Shown: piece by piece, positions 8,372-19,811 of the stretch
Layout of the letters: the number at the start of each line of letters is the position of its first letter
Numbering within the stretch: the stretch's first letter is position 1
Assembly: GCA_964474905.1 (NCBI GenBank)
Contig: CAYYUP010000001.1
Span: forward strand, 124,001 to 188,000
Reading direction: 5' to 3'
Length of the DNA: 64,000 nt
From: JADJRG01 sp964474905
GTDB taxonomy: Bacteria; Myxococcota_A; Polyangia; Nannocystales; Nannocystaceae
Translations under genes and position numbers: made by a program
The notes under the pieces: generated by a model
Databases searched by the model: none
What the model was told of the DNA's origin: nothing
What the model saw: the letters and a program-made list of their open reading frames with translations, nothing else

Positions 8372-9757
8372 TCAAGTTGAGTCCGAGGCCAGGTAGTCGA
8401 TGAGGTCGATCTTCGTGAGCACCGCGAGCAGGCGATCGTGCTCGGTGACGAGTACGATCTTGGCGTCGTTGAAGATGTTCTTGAGGAGCTGGAGGCGGGT
8501 GTGCGGCGAGACGGTCGCGTAATCCGAGGAGACCAGCTCGCGGACCGGCTGCTCCAGGCCGCCCTCGTGTTGCATGAGGTAGTTGAGGAGGTCGATCTCA
8601 GAGACGATACCGCAGTGGCGCTGGTGGGTATCGAGCACCGGCAATTGGCTGATGCCGTGCTCCTTGAGCACACCGATCGCTTGGCGCACGGTGGTCGCGT
8701 CGTCGATCGAGATCACCCGCGTGGGATGCCGCTTAAGGAGGTGGGCGACGGTGCCGGCGGGGTCGTTGTCGAGGAAGCCGTTGGAGCGCATCCAATCGTC
8801 GTTGAACACCTTAGAGAGGTATTTTTGGGCGCTATCCGGGAGCAGTACGAGGATCCGTTTGGGCTCCTTGAGCGTGCGTGCGTACTTGATCGCGCCGATC
8901 ACTGCAGCGCCACAGGATCCACCGCAGAAGATGCCCTCGCGGCGCACCAGATCGCGGGTCATCGTGAAGCACTCGCGGTCGTCGACCTGCACACAGTCGT
9001 CGAGGATCGAGAGGTTCATCGTCGACGGCAGGAAGTCCTCGCCGATGCCCTCGACGTAGTAGGAGAAGGCCTTGGTCAGACGACCGGTCTTCACGTACTC
9101 GTAGTAGAGCGAGCCTATTGGATCGACGCCGACGAGCTGGATCTCGGGGTTGCGCTCCTTGAAGTAGCGGCCGCATCCCGAGAGCGTACCGCCGGTGCCC
9201 ATGCCGCTGACGAAGATGTCGAACTCGCCACCGGTCTGCTCCCAGATCTCGGGGGCGGTGCTGACGTAGTGGGCCTCGGGGTTGGCCGGGTTGTGGTACT
9301 GGTTGGCGTAGAACGCCCCAGGTGTCTCTTCGACCAGGCGGCGAGCGACCGAGTAGTAGGAGCGAGGATCGCTGGGTTCGACGGCGGTCGGACAGATCAC
9401 CACTTTGGCGCCGTAGGCCCGGAGCGTGTCGACCTTCTCGTGGGACATTTTATCGGGCATCACGAAGATGCACTTGTAGCCGCGGATCGCAGCGACCATC
9501 GCCAGGCCAGCGCCGGTATTGCCGCTGGTTGCCTCGATGATCGTGCCGCCGGGCTGCAGCATGCCGCGGTCCTCGGCATCGCGAATGATGTTGAGGCCGA
9601 CTCGATCCTTCATGGAGCCGGCCGGGTTCATGTACTCGACCTTGACGTAAATCTCGGAGTCGATGCCTTCGACCACGTGATTGAGGCGCACGATCGGGGT
9701 CTGGCCGATCGCGGCGATGATGTCCGGGACGGCTCCTTTCATCAGCGGCTTGATCAT
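8372..9757 (-). CDS. Cystathionine beta-synthase with C-terminal CBS domain pair
   Basis: PLP enzyme that condenses serine with homocysteine to cystathionine (cytoplasm). The fold-II PLP core carries GSMKDRV with Schiff-base Lys50, the SGNTG loop (78-82) and the glycine-rich phosphate loop GMGTGGTLSG. The C-terminal residues about 335-461 form two CBS motifs, the regulatory module also found in eukaryotic CBS. Without the CBS pair it would be hard to separate from cysteine synthase; with it and the neighbouring gamma-lyase, CBS is the best call. A second in-frame ATG exists at codon 6; neither has a strong ribosome site. Confidence 0.93.
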   Translation of the reverse strand: MIKPLMKGAVPDIIAAIGQTPIVRLNHVVEGIDSEIYVKVEYMNPAGSMKDRVGLNIIRDAEDRGMLQPGGTIIEATSGNTGAGLAMVAAIRGYKCIFVMPDKMSHEKVDTLRAYGAKVVICPTAVEPSDPRSYYSVARRLVEETPGAFYANQYHNPANPEAHYVSTAPEIWEQTGGEFDIFVSGMGTGGTLSGCGRYFKERNPEIQLVGVDPIGSLYYEYVKTGRLTKAFSYYVEGIGEDFLPSTMNLSILDDCVQVDDRECFTMTRDLVRREGIFCGGSCGAAVIGAIKYARTLKEPKRILVLLPDSAQKYLSKVFNDDWMRSNGFLDNDPAGTVAHLLKRHPTRVISIDDATTVRQAIGVLKEHGISQLPVLDTHQRHCGIVSEIDLLNYLMQHEGGLEQPVRELVSSDYATVSPHTRLQLLKNIFNDAKIVLVTEHDRLLAVLTKIDLIDYLASDST

Positions 9758-10520
9758 GGATGTGTCTCTCTAATGGGGGCCCTTGAGGGGCGTATGCTAG
9801 GGGCTTTATCGAGTTGCGGGAAGGCCCCGCGACTTGCGCTTTCGCGGGCCAAAAAACCAGCCCGCGGTGGCGGTGACGACCGTGAACCAGCGGACTCGGT
9901 CGATATCAAAGTGCATCAGGTGAGTCCTCATGCCGCCGATCCGCAGGCCAAAGTTGAGCGCGCCGCGATCGATCTTGCTGGTCACGGAGACCTCGCCGGC
10001 GATGGCGTGGTTGTTCCAGAGGGCGGGTTGGCCGAGGCCTCCGCGGTTGTTGGTGGCGTTGGCGTTGGCGGGGAACGCAAAGATGTACGAGTAGCCGAAG
10101 GCGACGCCGATCAAGGAGCCCTGATAGCCGGCGTGAATTGCCGGCTGAATCGCCACTGGTACAGCGTTGCGGTTGTTGCCGACGTTGCCTCCGAGGCCGA
10201 GGCTGGGGCGCACCATCGCGTATCGTAGGAACTGCAGCTGGTAGGCAAAATCGAGGAGCAGGGGCGCGTAGTGGAAGCGAGTGCAGCTGTTGCCGTCGAC
10301 GTTGCAAGCCTTGGTGGCGCGCACGTAGTCGGTCATCAGGGCTAGGCGGAAGCGGTGGCGGCGGGGCAGCTCTCGCAACCGCGGATCGTCGATGCCCTCA
10401 TCGGCGAGCATTGCCGATGTGGGGCGTTTGTTGCGGGCGAGGGCCTCGTTTGGGAGCCCAAGCGAGGCCGTGCCGAGGGCGCAGGCCATCAGCACGGCGG
10501 CGCCCCGGCAGAGCCGCAGG

Positions 10521-12839
<2,319 letters not shown>

Positions 12840-12994
12840 CGTCGGGGCGCCGCTTGAGGGCCTAAGTTTGCATTCCCAGGACTGGCGACCACAACCCAAA
12901 CCTCATTCCTAGGGCGAAGGGCGTTCGATATCAGCCATTGCGCGGACCCACAGGGGAGAGCGTCTCGGGGTGGATAGTGATAGCCTTGGCGCCC

Positions 12995-14002
12995 ATGCGG
13001 GGACCGCTTCTCTATCTCGTGCTCCTGCTCTCTTGGATCGCCCTCTCAGGTCCCGCACGGGCCGAGGGGGATGGATCGATCGACGCCCGGAAGGTCGCGG
13101 TGCTGCCCCTGGTGATCGAAGGTAGCATCGACGACGACGCCAAGGCGGGGCTCCTCAACCGGCTACGGGCGGGTCTAGAGCGCGGTGAATTCGCGATTGT
13201 GCCCCAGGCAGACGTCGACCTGCTGGCTGACAACCCCTGCGATCGCCAGACCTGCTACGGCAAGCTCCGCGCAGAGCTCGAGGTCTCGCACCTGGTCCGG
13301 GTAACCGTTGTCGTCGAGAACCGCGACTACGAGCTGAGCCTCGAACTCATCGATGCCGAAAATGGGGATGTCGTCGCCTCGAGCGAGGAGCGTTGCGACA
13401 TCTGTGGTCTCGAGGAGGTCGGCGAGCTGCTCTCCTCACAGGGCGCGCTTCTGCGTGCAAAGATCGACGCGATGGGGGCAGGCCCGGCGGTCTTGATCCT
13501 CGACAGCAAGCCCACAGGTGCGACGGTCATGATCGACGGCGAGGTTGTCGGTGTGACCCCGATCGAGCGGTCGGTGATCGCCGGTGAGCATGTCTTGCGG
13601 GTCTTCTCCGACGGTTTTGTCGCTGAGGAGCGCGAAATCACCTTTGTGCCCGGCGTCACCGAGACCCTCAAGCTCGATCTCAACCGCGCTGTCGGCAGCA
13701 AAAAAATGCGGGTCCTCGGCGCCGCCGCGGTCGGTGGCGGCGTGCTCTCGCTGGGCGGTGCGGTGGGCCTACTGGTCGCCGACGACCAATTTCTTTGCAA
13801 CAAAAAGGGCAATCAGTCCGATCCCGACAACTGCGAGTTTTACAGCAACTTCTCGCCCGCCGGTGGTGCGCTCGCCATCGTCGGAGGAGCGCTGACAACC
13901 CTGGGCGTTGTGCTTTTGCTTCGCCATCGTAAGCCCAGCAAAAAAGCCAGCGCTTCGGCGACCGTTTCGCCGACCGGTATCTGGCTCCGCGCTCGTTTCT
14001 AG
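12995..14002 (+). CDS. PEGA-domain protein with signal peptide and two membrane segments
   Basis: Exported protein of about 335 residues. Signal peptide ends at GPARA (about 24). Residues about 28-150 form a domain with a conserved-looking CDRQTCYGKL and CDIC pair of cysteine motifs. A PEGA domain follows (VLILDSKPTGATVMIDGEVVG... VTPIER, about 168-235), and two hydrophobic segments lie at about 240-260 and 285-305. This layout is common in myxobacterial proteins of unknown role. ATG 12995 was chosen over 12938 because it starts a clean signal peptide; TAGCCT (12981-12986) lies 8 bases before it. It is divergent from the kinase gene. Confidence 0.78.
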   Translation: MRGPLLYLVLLLSWIALSGPARAEGDGSIDARKVAVLPLVIEGSIDDDAKAGLLNRLRAGLERGEFAIVPQADVDLLADNPCDRQTCYGKLRAELEVSHLVRVTVVVENRDYELSLELIDAENGDVVASSEERCDICGLEEVGELLSSQGALLRAKIDAMGAGPAVLILDSKPTGATVMIDGEVVGVTPIERSVIAGEHVLRVFSDGFVAEEREITFVPGVTETLKLDLNRAVGSKKMRVLGAAAVGGGVLSLGGAVGLLVADDQFLCNKKGNQSDPDNCEFYSNFSPAGGALAIVGGALTTLGVVLLLRHRKPSKKASASATVSPTGIWLRARF

Positions 14003-14036
14003 CGGAGGCCGGCGCGGGTCGAGCTGTGGCCTGAAC

Positions 14037-14210
14037 TCAGCCTAGCTGGGGGTCCGCGCAGGCGTTTGGATCGCCGGTTTCTTCGCAGGCACAATCGCTG
14101 CCGACGCCACCGCAGGAGCCCCTGAGGGGCCGTTTTGAGAAGATCACGCCGACCGCCATGCCAGACATGACAGCGGCGAAGAGGCCGACTGTAAGGAGAA
14201 TGGTGATCAT
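14037..14210 (-). CDS. nqrM: NqrM, Na+-NQR maturation protein (57 residues)
   Basis: Very small membrane protein required to mature Na+-NQR, thought to deliver iron for the NqrD/NqrE cluster. The 57-codon frame reads one membrane helix (about 2-22), then VGVIFSKRPLRGSCGGVGSD, then a Cys-rich tail. Four cysteines at 33, 40, 42 and 51 match the family pattern (GSCGG, CxC, C). Its ATG overlaps the apbE stop by 4 bases (ATGA), and it ends the nqr operon. It is short enough to be missed by length-filtered gene calling. Confidence 0.92.
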   Translation of the reverse strand: MITILLTVGLFAAVMSGMAVGVIFSKRPLRGSCGGVGSDCACEETGDPNACADPQLG

Positions 14211-15310
14211 TGCACGCCCTTGAGCGTGGCCCGATCAGCGCTGCTCTGCAAGGTGTCAAAAGCCGGGGTTGTGCGAGTTGTGAATCCTTCGCCCTCGCGG
14301 ATGATCATCATGACGGGCAAGGCCTGCTCGGTCGCCAGGACCAGGCCCTCCTCTGGACCGAGCACGTTGAGGGCGGTTGCGAGGGCATCTGCACGGGCAG
14401 CGTTCTCGGCGATCACGGTGACTGAAGCGAGGCCATGGGCGATGGGTTTTTGGGTTCGCGGGTCGATGGTGTGCGAGATTCGTCGTCCGTCGATTTCGCG
14501 ATACGTGCGGTAATCACCCGATGTCGCAAGGGCGCCGCGTTCGAGGTTGATGACTCGCTGCAAAACAGGCGCGTCTGTGCCCGTTTTAGTGGGGCGTTCG
14601 ATGCCAACGCGCCATGCTTCGCCCCTTTGATTGTGCCCCAGAACACTGAACTCACCGCCGACATCGACCATGAAGCGTGAGTAGCCGCGCGTGCTGAGAA
14701 GCGCGGCGAGCCTGTCAGCGGCGTAGCCCGGGGCGATCGCCGAAAGGTCAATTTGGAGCTTTGCATGTCTTTTTCGGGCCGTTTGAGCGCGCCTGTCGAG
14801 GACCAGAAGGTCCTGACCGACGCGGCCGCCGAGGGCCTCGAGGGCCGCTGCTGTTGGCGGATCTCGCTTGGGGTCGGCGTGCGGACCAAAGCCCCAGGCC
14901 TCGAGCAGCGGCGGGATGGTGATGTCAAAGGCGCCCCCGGAGAGGCGAGAGACCTCCTCGGAGATCACGAGCACCTCGACCATCGGCGCCGAGAGAGGGA
15001 AGGCGTCGAGGCTTTGATGGGCGTTGAATCGGGAGATCTCTGAGTCCGGGCGGTAGTTGGACATCAGGCGATTCATCTCTTCGAGTTCGTCGCCGATCGC
15101 AGCGCGCAGGACCTCAGACTCGGCGGCATCGATGTGATCAGCGACCACCGTGATGGCGAAGGTCGTGCCCATCGTCGGCCCCTTAAAGCTGAAGACCTCG
15201 GGACCGCGGGGCCAAAGGCGCCAGGCCGAGAGACCCACCAGGGTTAAAATAGCGATGGGTAGCAGGACACGTGCCCTGCTACCCAACTTGGCCTCCAATG
15301 GACTAGCCAA
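14207..15310 (-). CDS. apbE: ApbE, FAD:protein FMN transferase
   Basis: Flavin transferase that attaches FMN covalently to threonine in NqrB and NqrC. It has an N-terminal membrane segment (about 14-32), then the ApbE domain: GPTMGTTFAITV, SGGAFDIT, the DLSAIAPGYAAD segment (usual K-G often seen here is replaced by AP), DVGGE and GALATSGDYR, and the late Asp/His region ISHTIDPRT. Mature part normally periplasmic. Overlaps nqrF by 8 bases and nqrM by 4. The operon position and its two target subunits in the same cluster make the role clear. The Ala-Pro in place of the more common Lys-Gly in motif SAIAKGYA is worth noting. Confidence 0.93.
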   Translation of the reverse strand: MASPLEAKLGSRARVLLPIAILTLVGLSAWRLWPRGPEVFSFKGPTMGTTFAITVVADHIDAAESEVLRAAIGDELEEMNRLMSNYRPDSEISRFNAHQSLDAFPLSAPMVEVLVISEEVSRLSGGAFDITIPPLLEAWGFGPHADPKRDPPTAAALEALGGRVGQDLLVLDRRAQTARKRHAKLQIDLSAIAPGYAADRLAALLSTRGYSRFMVDVGGEFSVLGHNQRGEAWRVGIERPTKTGTDAPVLQRVINLERGALATSGDYRTYREIDGRRISHTIDPRTQKPIAHGLASVTVIAENAARADALATALNVLGPEEGLVLATEQALPVMMIIREGEGFTTRTTPAFDTLQSSADRATLKGVQ

Positions 15311-16535
15311 AGTCGTCCAACATGATGTTCTCGGGTTCGACGCCTAGGTCCTCGAGCATCTTGATGACCGCTTGGTTCATCATGGGCGGGCCACACATGT
15401 AGTACTCGACGTCCTCTGGAGCCTCGTGGTCCTTGAGGTAATTCTCGAGCACGACGAGGTGGATGAAGCCAGTGTAGCCCGTCCAATTGTCCTCGGGCAG
15501 AGGATCCGAGAGTGCGAGGTGCCAGGTGAAGTTGTTGAACTCCTCGGCGATCGAGTCGAAGTGATCGACGTAGAACGCCTCGCGCAGGCTGCGGGCGCCG
15601 TACCAAAACGAGATCTTGCGAGGGGTCTTGAGACGCTTGAACTGGTCGAAGATGTGCGAGCGCATCGGCGCCATGCCTGCGCCGCCACCGATGAACACCA
15701 TCTCGGAGTCGGTCTCCTTCGCAAAAAACTCGCCGAAGGGACCTGAGATCAGGACTTCGTCGCTGGGCTTTAGGCCGAAGATGTACGACGACATGATGCC
15801 AGGTGGAGTGCCCTCGGGTGCGCGCGGGTGGGGCGAGGCGATGCGCACGTTGAGCATGATGATGCCCTCTTCGCCGGGGTAGTTGGCCATCGAGTAGGCA
15901 CGGGTGACGCCCTCTTTGACCACCGAGACGTAGCGCCAGACCTTGAACTTGTCCCAGTCGCCGCGAAACTCCTCTTCGATGTCGAAGTCTTTGTAGGCGA
16001 CGGTGTGCGGCGGGCACTCGATCTGGATGTAGCCGCCGGCCCTAAAGGGAACGCTCTCGCCCGTGGGCAGCTCGAGGATCAACTCTTTGATGAAGGTCGC
16101 GACGTTGTGGTTTGAGCGGACCTTGCAGGTCCACTTCTTGACGCTGAAGATCTCGGCCTCGAGCTCGATCTCCATGTCGGACTTAACCTTGACCTGACAG
16201 GAGAGCCGGCAACCCTCGCGGGCCTCGCCCTTGCTGATATGCGAGCCCTCGGTTGGCAGCATTGCGCCGCCGCCGGAGTGCACGTTGACCTTGCAGACGC
16301 CGCAGCTGCCCTTGCCGCCGCAGGCGGAGGGGATGAAAATCTTGTGGGCCGAGAGCGTGTTGAGAAGGGTGCTACCGGCGGGCACCTTGAGCGCCTTCTC
16401 GGGGTCGCCGTTGATCGTGATGGTCACCGCGTCGGTGTTCACGAGCTTTGACTTGGCGCCCATCAGCACCAAGACCAAGAGGAGGATGACGAAGGTAAAC
16501 ATCGCCACCCCGAGGATGATTGTCGTCGACATCAT
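15303..16535 (-). CDS. nqrF: Na+-NQR subunit F (NADH dehydrogenase, FAD and 2Fe-2S)
   Basis: Electron entry subunit: oxidises NADH and passes electrons via FAD to a 2Fe-2S cluster. One N-terminal membrane helix (about 5-27), a ferredoxin domain with Cys72, Cys78, Cys81 and Cys113, an FAD domain (RAYSMANYPGEEG), and an NAD-binding domain (GGGAGMAPMRSHIFDQ ... YMCGPPMM). Normal length (410) and intact motifs. It follows nqrE after 39 bases and overlaps apbE by 8. Confidence 0.97.
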   Translation of the reverse strand: MMSTTIILGVAMFTFVILLLVLVLMGAKSKLVNTDAVTITINGDPEKALKVPAGSTLLNTLSAHKIFIPSACGGKGSCGVCKVNVHSGGGAMLPTEGSHISKGEAREGCRLSCQVKVKSDMEIELEAEIFSVKKWTCKVRSNHNVATFIKELILELPTGESVPFRAGGYIQIECPPHTVAYKDFDIEEEFRGDWDKFKVWRYVSVVKEGVTRAYSMANYPGEEGIIMLNVRIASPHPRAPEGTPPGIMSSYIFGLKPSDEVLISGPFGEFFAKETDSEMVFIGGGAGMAPMRSHIFDQFKRLKTPRKISFWYGARSLREAFYVDHFDSIAEEFNNFTWHLALSDPLPEDNWTGYTGFIHLVVLENYLKDHEAPEDVEYYMCGPPMMNQAVIKMLEDLGVEPENIMLDDFG

Positions 16536-16574
16536 GGTGATCGTGACTCCTCGTAGGGGGGTCGTAGGACCGGG

Positions 16575-17192
16575 TTAAAGCTGGATCCCGGAGAAGGCCA
16601 GGAACCCGATCGCCATCAGACCGGTGACGATAAAGGTGATCCCGAGGCCGCGGAGACCGTCGGGCACGTTGCTGTAGCGCATCTTCTCGCGGAGAGCGGC
16701 GAGGGCGACGATCGCCAGGGCCCAGCCGATACCGGAACCCAAACCGAAGACCGTGGCCTCGCCGAGGGTGTACTCGCGCTGCTCCATGAAGAGCGATGCG
16801 CCGAGGATGGCGCAGTTGACCGCGATCAGCGGCAGGAAGACGCCGAGCGCGTTGTAGAGCGCCGGTGCGAAGCGGTCGAGCGCCATCTCGACGATCTGGA
16901 CCAGGGCGGCGATGGTGCCGATTTGGGCGAGCAGCGAGAGGAAGGTGAGGTCGACCGTCGCGAAGCTCGGGTGCATCCAGGCCAGCGCGCCCTCCTTGAG
17001 GAGCAGGTTGATGATCACCTGGTTGAGCGGCACCGCGAGCATCAGCACGAAGGTGACGGCGGCGCCCAAACCGATCGCGGTCTCGACTTTCTTGGAAACC
17101 GCGAGGAAGGAGCACATGCCGAGAAAGAAGGCCAAGGCCATGTTCTCGACGAAGATCGCCTTGATGGCGAGGCTGAGATAATGCTCGAACAT
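16575..17192 (-). CDS. nqrE: Na+-NQR subunit E
   Basis: Six-helix membrane subunit of Na+-NQR, homologous to NqrD in inverted topology. Conserved Cys27 (FFLGMCSFLAV) and Cys127 (LIAVNCAILGAS) correspond to residues that, with two in NqrD, bind the intramembrane iron or 2Fe-2S centre. 205 residues, as in the family. It is 3 bases from nqrD. Confidence 0.97.
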   Translation of the reverse strand: MFEHYLSLAIKAIFVENMALAFFLGMCSFLAVSKKVETAIGLGAAVTFVLMLAVPLNQVIINLLLKEGALAWMHPSFATVDLTFLSLLAQIGTIAALVQIVEMALDRFAPALYNALGVFLPLIAVNCAILGASLFMEQREYTLGEATVFGLGSGIGWALAIVALAALREKMRYSNVPDGLRGLGITFIVTGLMAIGFLAFSGIQL

Positions 17193-17195
17193 GGC

Positions 17196-17819
17196 CTAGT
17201 CCGCCTCCACCTGGTCGGTTTTGTAGGTCCGCAGGATCCAGATAAAGATCCCGATGAGGAAGAACGCGCTCGGCGACATGACCATAAGGCCATTTGGCGT
17301 GTACCAGCCGCCCTCGGTGACCGGCGTCATGATGTTGACGCCGAAGAGCTTGCCGGAGCCCAGAAGCTCGCGGAAGAAGGCGACGACCAGCAGCACCATC
17401 GAGTAGCCGACGCCGTTGCCGATGCCGTCCCAGGCCGCGAGCCTAGGGCCGTTTTGCATGGCAAAGGCCTCGGCTCGGCCCATGACGATGCAGTTGGTGA
17501 TGATCAGGCCGACAAAGACGGCGAGCTGCTTGGCGGTGTCGTAGACAAACGCCTTTAAAATCTGGTCGGTGAGGATGACCAGGGAGGCGATGATCGTCAG
17601 CTGAACGATGATCCGGATGCTGCTCGGGATCTTGTTGCGGATCAGCGAGATCGAGACGTTGGAGAGGGTGGTGACCGCGGTCAGGGCGATCGACATCACC
17701 ACCGCGGTCTCCATCTTGGTGGTGACCGCCAGGGCCGAGCAGATGCCGAGGACCTGAAGGGCGATCGGGTTGTCGTTGAAGAGCGGATCGATGATCGTGC
17801 TCTTGGTTTTTTTATCCAT
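17196..17819 (-). CDS. nqrD: Na+-NQR subunit D
   Basis: Six-helix membrane subunit. Cys27 (VLGICSALAV) and Cys110 (IITNCIVMGRAEAF) match the metal-binding cysteines shared with NqrE. 207 residues, normal length. Its ATG overlaps the nqrC stop by one base, and nqrE starts 3 bases after it, so translation is probably coupled. Confidence 0.97.
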   Translation of the reverse strand: MDKKTKSTIIDPLFNDNPIALQVLGICSALAVTTKMETAVVMSIALTAVTTLSNVSISLIRNKIPSSIRIIVQLTIIASLVILTDQILKAFVYDTAKQLAVFVGLIITNCIVMGRAEAFAMQNGPRLAAWDGIGNGVGYSMVLLVVAFFRELLGSGKLFGVNIMTPVTEGGWYTPNGLMVMSPSAFFLIGIFIWILRTYKTDQVEAD

Positions 17820-18595
17820 TACGATCTGCCCTCCCTAAACTTGCTGAGATAGGGCCCAAAGCCATCGTCACCCAGCCAGTACTGGACGAGGTTGGTGACA
17901 CCGTTGCTGGTGATCGTGGCCCCAGAGAGGCCGTCGATCGAGTAGGGGGCATCTTTGGGGGAGCCGGCGGCGCCCTTGATCACCTTGATCGCGGGTTTCC
18001 ATTGATCGTCGTAGGCGTCGCGGCCCGGCCAGTGTGCTTTCCAGCGCGGGTTGTCGACCTCGCCGCCGAGCCCAGGCGTCTCGCCGTGCTCGTAGAAGGT
18101 GATGCCCTTGATGGTATCGCCGTCGGCGTCGAGGGCCAGGAAGCCGTAGAGCACGCTCCAGAGGCCGTAGCCCTGAATCGGCAGGATCAAGGTCTTGACC
18201 GTGTCGCCGTCGACGACCTGGTAGAACTTGGCGTGCTTTGGCAGGCGGAGCACCTTGGCCCTGTTGGCGGATGCCTTGCTGCTGGTTGCCGGATCTCTCA
18301 TCGCTCGCCGCATGTCGAAGGTGGCGGGGTCGATATCGTCGACCACCACACCCGATTTGAGATCGATGATGACCTCGCGGATGTTGTCCTCGTAGCAGCC
18401 GTTGATCGCGGCTGGATCGGCCGCGGTCTCGGCACAGGCGACGCCGGCCACCGAGATGACCTGCTTGCGCTGATCGAGGAGTTTGTTGGCGTCCTGGCGG
18501 GGCTTGAGAACAACCGCCGCGCTGGCCACCAGAACCCCGCAGACGACCGACACGGCCCCTGCGAAGAAGATGGTGTAGGGGGTGCTATGCGCCAT
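17819..18595 (-). CDS. nqrC: Na+-NQR subunit C (covalent FMN)
   Basis: Membrane-anchored periplasmic flavoprotein. One N-terminal helix (about 8-30), then an FMN-binding domain with GLGGEV and the attachment motif SGAT (224-227), FMN on Thr227 by homology. The 258 residues are close to the family length. Overlaps nqrB by 11 bases. Confidence 0.97.
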   Translation of the reverse strand: MAHSTPYTIFFAGAVSVVCGVLVASAAVVLKPRQDANKLLDQRKQVISVAGVACAETAADPAAINGCYEDNIREVIIDLKSGVVVDDIDPATFDMRRAMRDPATSSKASANRAKVLRLPKHAKFYQVVDGDTVKTLILPIQGYGLWSVLYGFLALDADGDTIKGITFYEHGETPGLGGEVDNPRWKAHWPGRDAYDDQWKPAIKVIKGAAGSPKDAPYSIDGLSGATITSNGVTNLVQYWLGDDGFGPYLSKFREGRS

Positions 18596-19811
18596 GACGG
18601 GCGATCCTCCGCTTGATGTTGGCTTGCACGATGAAGTGGTCGATGAGCGGCGCGAACATGTTCATGAACAGGATCGCGAGCATCATGCCCTCGGGGTACG
18701 CCGGGTTGATGACCCTGACGAGGATGACCATGATGCCGATCCCCAGGCCGTAGATGAGCTTGCCGCGGTTGGTGAACGCTGACGAGACCGGGTCGGTCGC
18801 CATGAACACGGTGCCGAAGGCCCAGCCGCCGAGCACCAGGTGCCACTCCCAGGGCACGTTGAACATCGGGTTGGTGTCGGAGCCGACCGCGTTTAGCAGC
18901 AACGCCAGGCTGATCGAGCCGACGGCGACGCCGAGCATGGTCCGCCAGGAGCCTACGCCGGTGAGGATCAGGATGGCGGCGCCGATCAAGCAGGCGAGCG
19001 CTGAGGTCTCGCCCATCGAGCCCGGGATGGTGCCGATGAAGGCGTCCATCCAGGTGATCGTGCCGTTGGCGAGTGCACCCGGGTCGGCGGCCGCGTTGGC
19101 CAGCCAGGTTGCGCCTGACATGCCGTCGGCGAGCATCGTCGGCTGAACTGCGCGCCAGACCGCGTCCCCTGAGATCGCCGCTGGATAGGCGAAGAAGAGG
19201 AACGCGCGGGAGGTCAGCGCCGGGTTCAGGATGTTCATGCCGACGCCGCCGAAGACCTCCTTGGCGAGGATCACCCCAAAGGCGATGCCGACGGCGACCT
19301 GCCAGAGCGGGATCGTCGGCGGCAGGATCAGCGGGAAGAGCATGCCGGTGACCAGGAAGCCCTCGGTGACCTCGTGGCGGCGGACGATTGCGAAGATCAC
19401 CTCGATGTTGCCACCGACGAACATCGTCACGGCGTACACCGGCAGGAAGTAGAGGAGCCCGTGCATGCTGCAGGCGAAGACGCTGGTGGGATCGAAATCG
19501 ATGCCCATCATCGTCATCAGCGCGGTTCGCCAGTTGTCGAGCGGCGCTGCACCTGCGGCGATCGCCGCGTTGGCTTGGAGCCCGGTGTTGTAGAGGGCGA
19601 AAAGGATGCACGGCAGCAGCGCGACGACGACCAGGATCATCATGCGCTTTTGGTCGACGGCATCGCGGACGTGCGAGTCGCCCTTGGTCACCTCCCCGGG
19701 GGTGTAGAGGATGGTGTCGAGGGCTTCGTAGGCCGGGTACTGGGCCTCGAATTTGGCACCCTTTTCGACGTGCTTTCCGAGCTTATCTAGTTGTGATCGG
19801 AGGAAACTCAT
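18585..19811 (-). CDS. nqrB: Na+-NQR subunit B (covalent FMN, quinone site)
   Basis: Large membrane subunit that carries the second covalent FMN, probably takes part in quinone binding and contains the main Na+ path. About ten membrane helices in 408 residues. The FMN attachment motif SGAT is at 232-235 (Thr235), almost the same position as in Vibrio cholerae NqrB. Start overlaps nqrA by 4 bases. Confidence 0.97.
   Translation of the reverse strand: MSFLRSQLDKLGKHVEKGAKFEAQYPAYEALDTILYTPGEVTKGDSHVRDAVDQKRMMILVVVALLPCILFALYNTGLQANAAIAAGAAPLDNWRTALMTMMGIDFDPTSVFACSMHGLLYFLPVYAVTMFVGGNIEVIFAIVRRHEVTEGFLVTGMLFPLILPPTIPLWQVAVGIAFGVILAKEVFGGVGMNILNPALTSRAFLFFAYPAAISGDAVWRAVQPTMLADGMSGATWLANAAADPGALANGTITWMDAFIGTIPGSMGETSALACLIGAAILILTGVGSWRTMLGVAVGSISLALLLNAVGSDTNPMFNVPWEWHLVLGGWAFGTVFMATDPVSSAFTNRGKLIYGLGIGIMVILVRVINPAYPEGMMLAILFMNMFAPLIDHFIVQANIKRRIARHGA

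Noticed and set aside
8438..10228. 596-residue open frame on the plus strand opposite the cystathionine beta-synthase and barrel genes
   Set aside because: High-GC shadow of the minus-strand genes; its composition (Val/Asp/Gly/His/Ala runs) has no domain, while the opposite frame has complete PLP-enzyme motifs.
13999..14259. 86-residue minus-strand frame over nqrM
   Set aside because: Out of frame with nqrM; the 57-codon nqrM frame has the family cysteines and couples to apbE.
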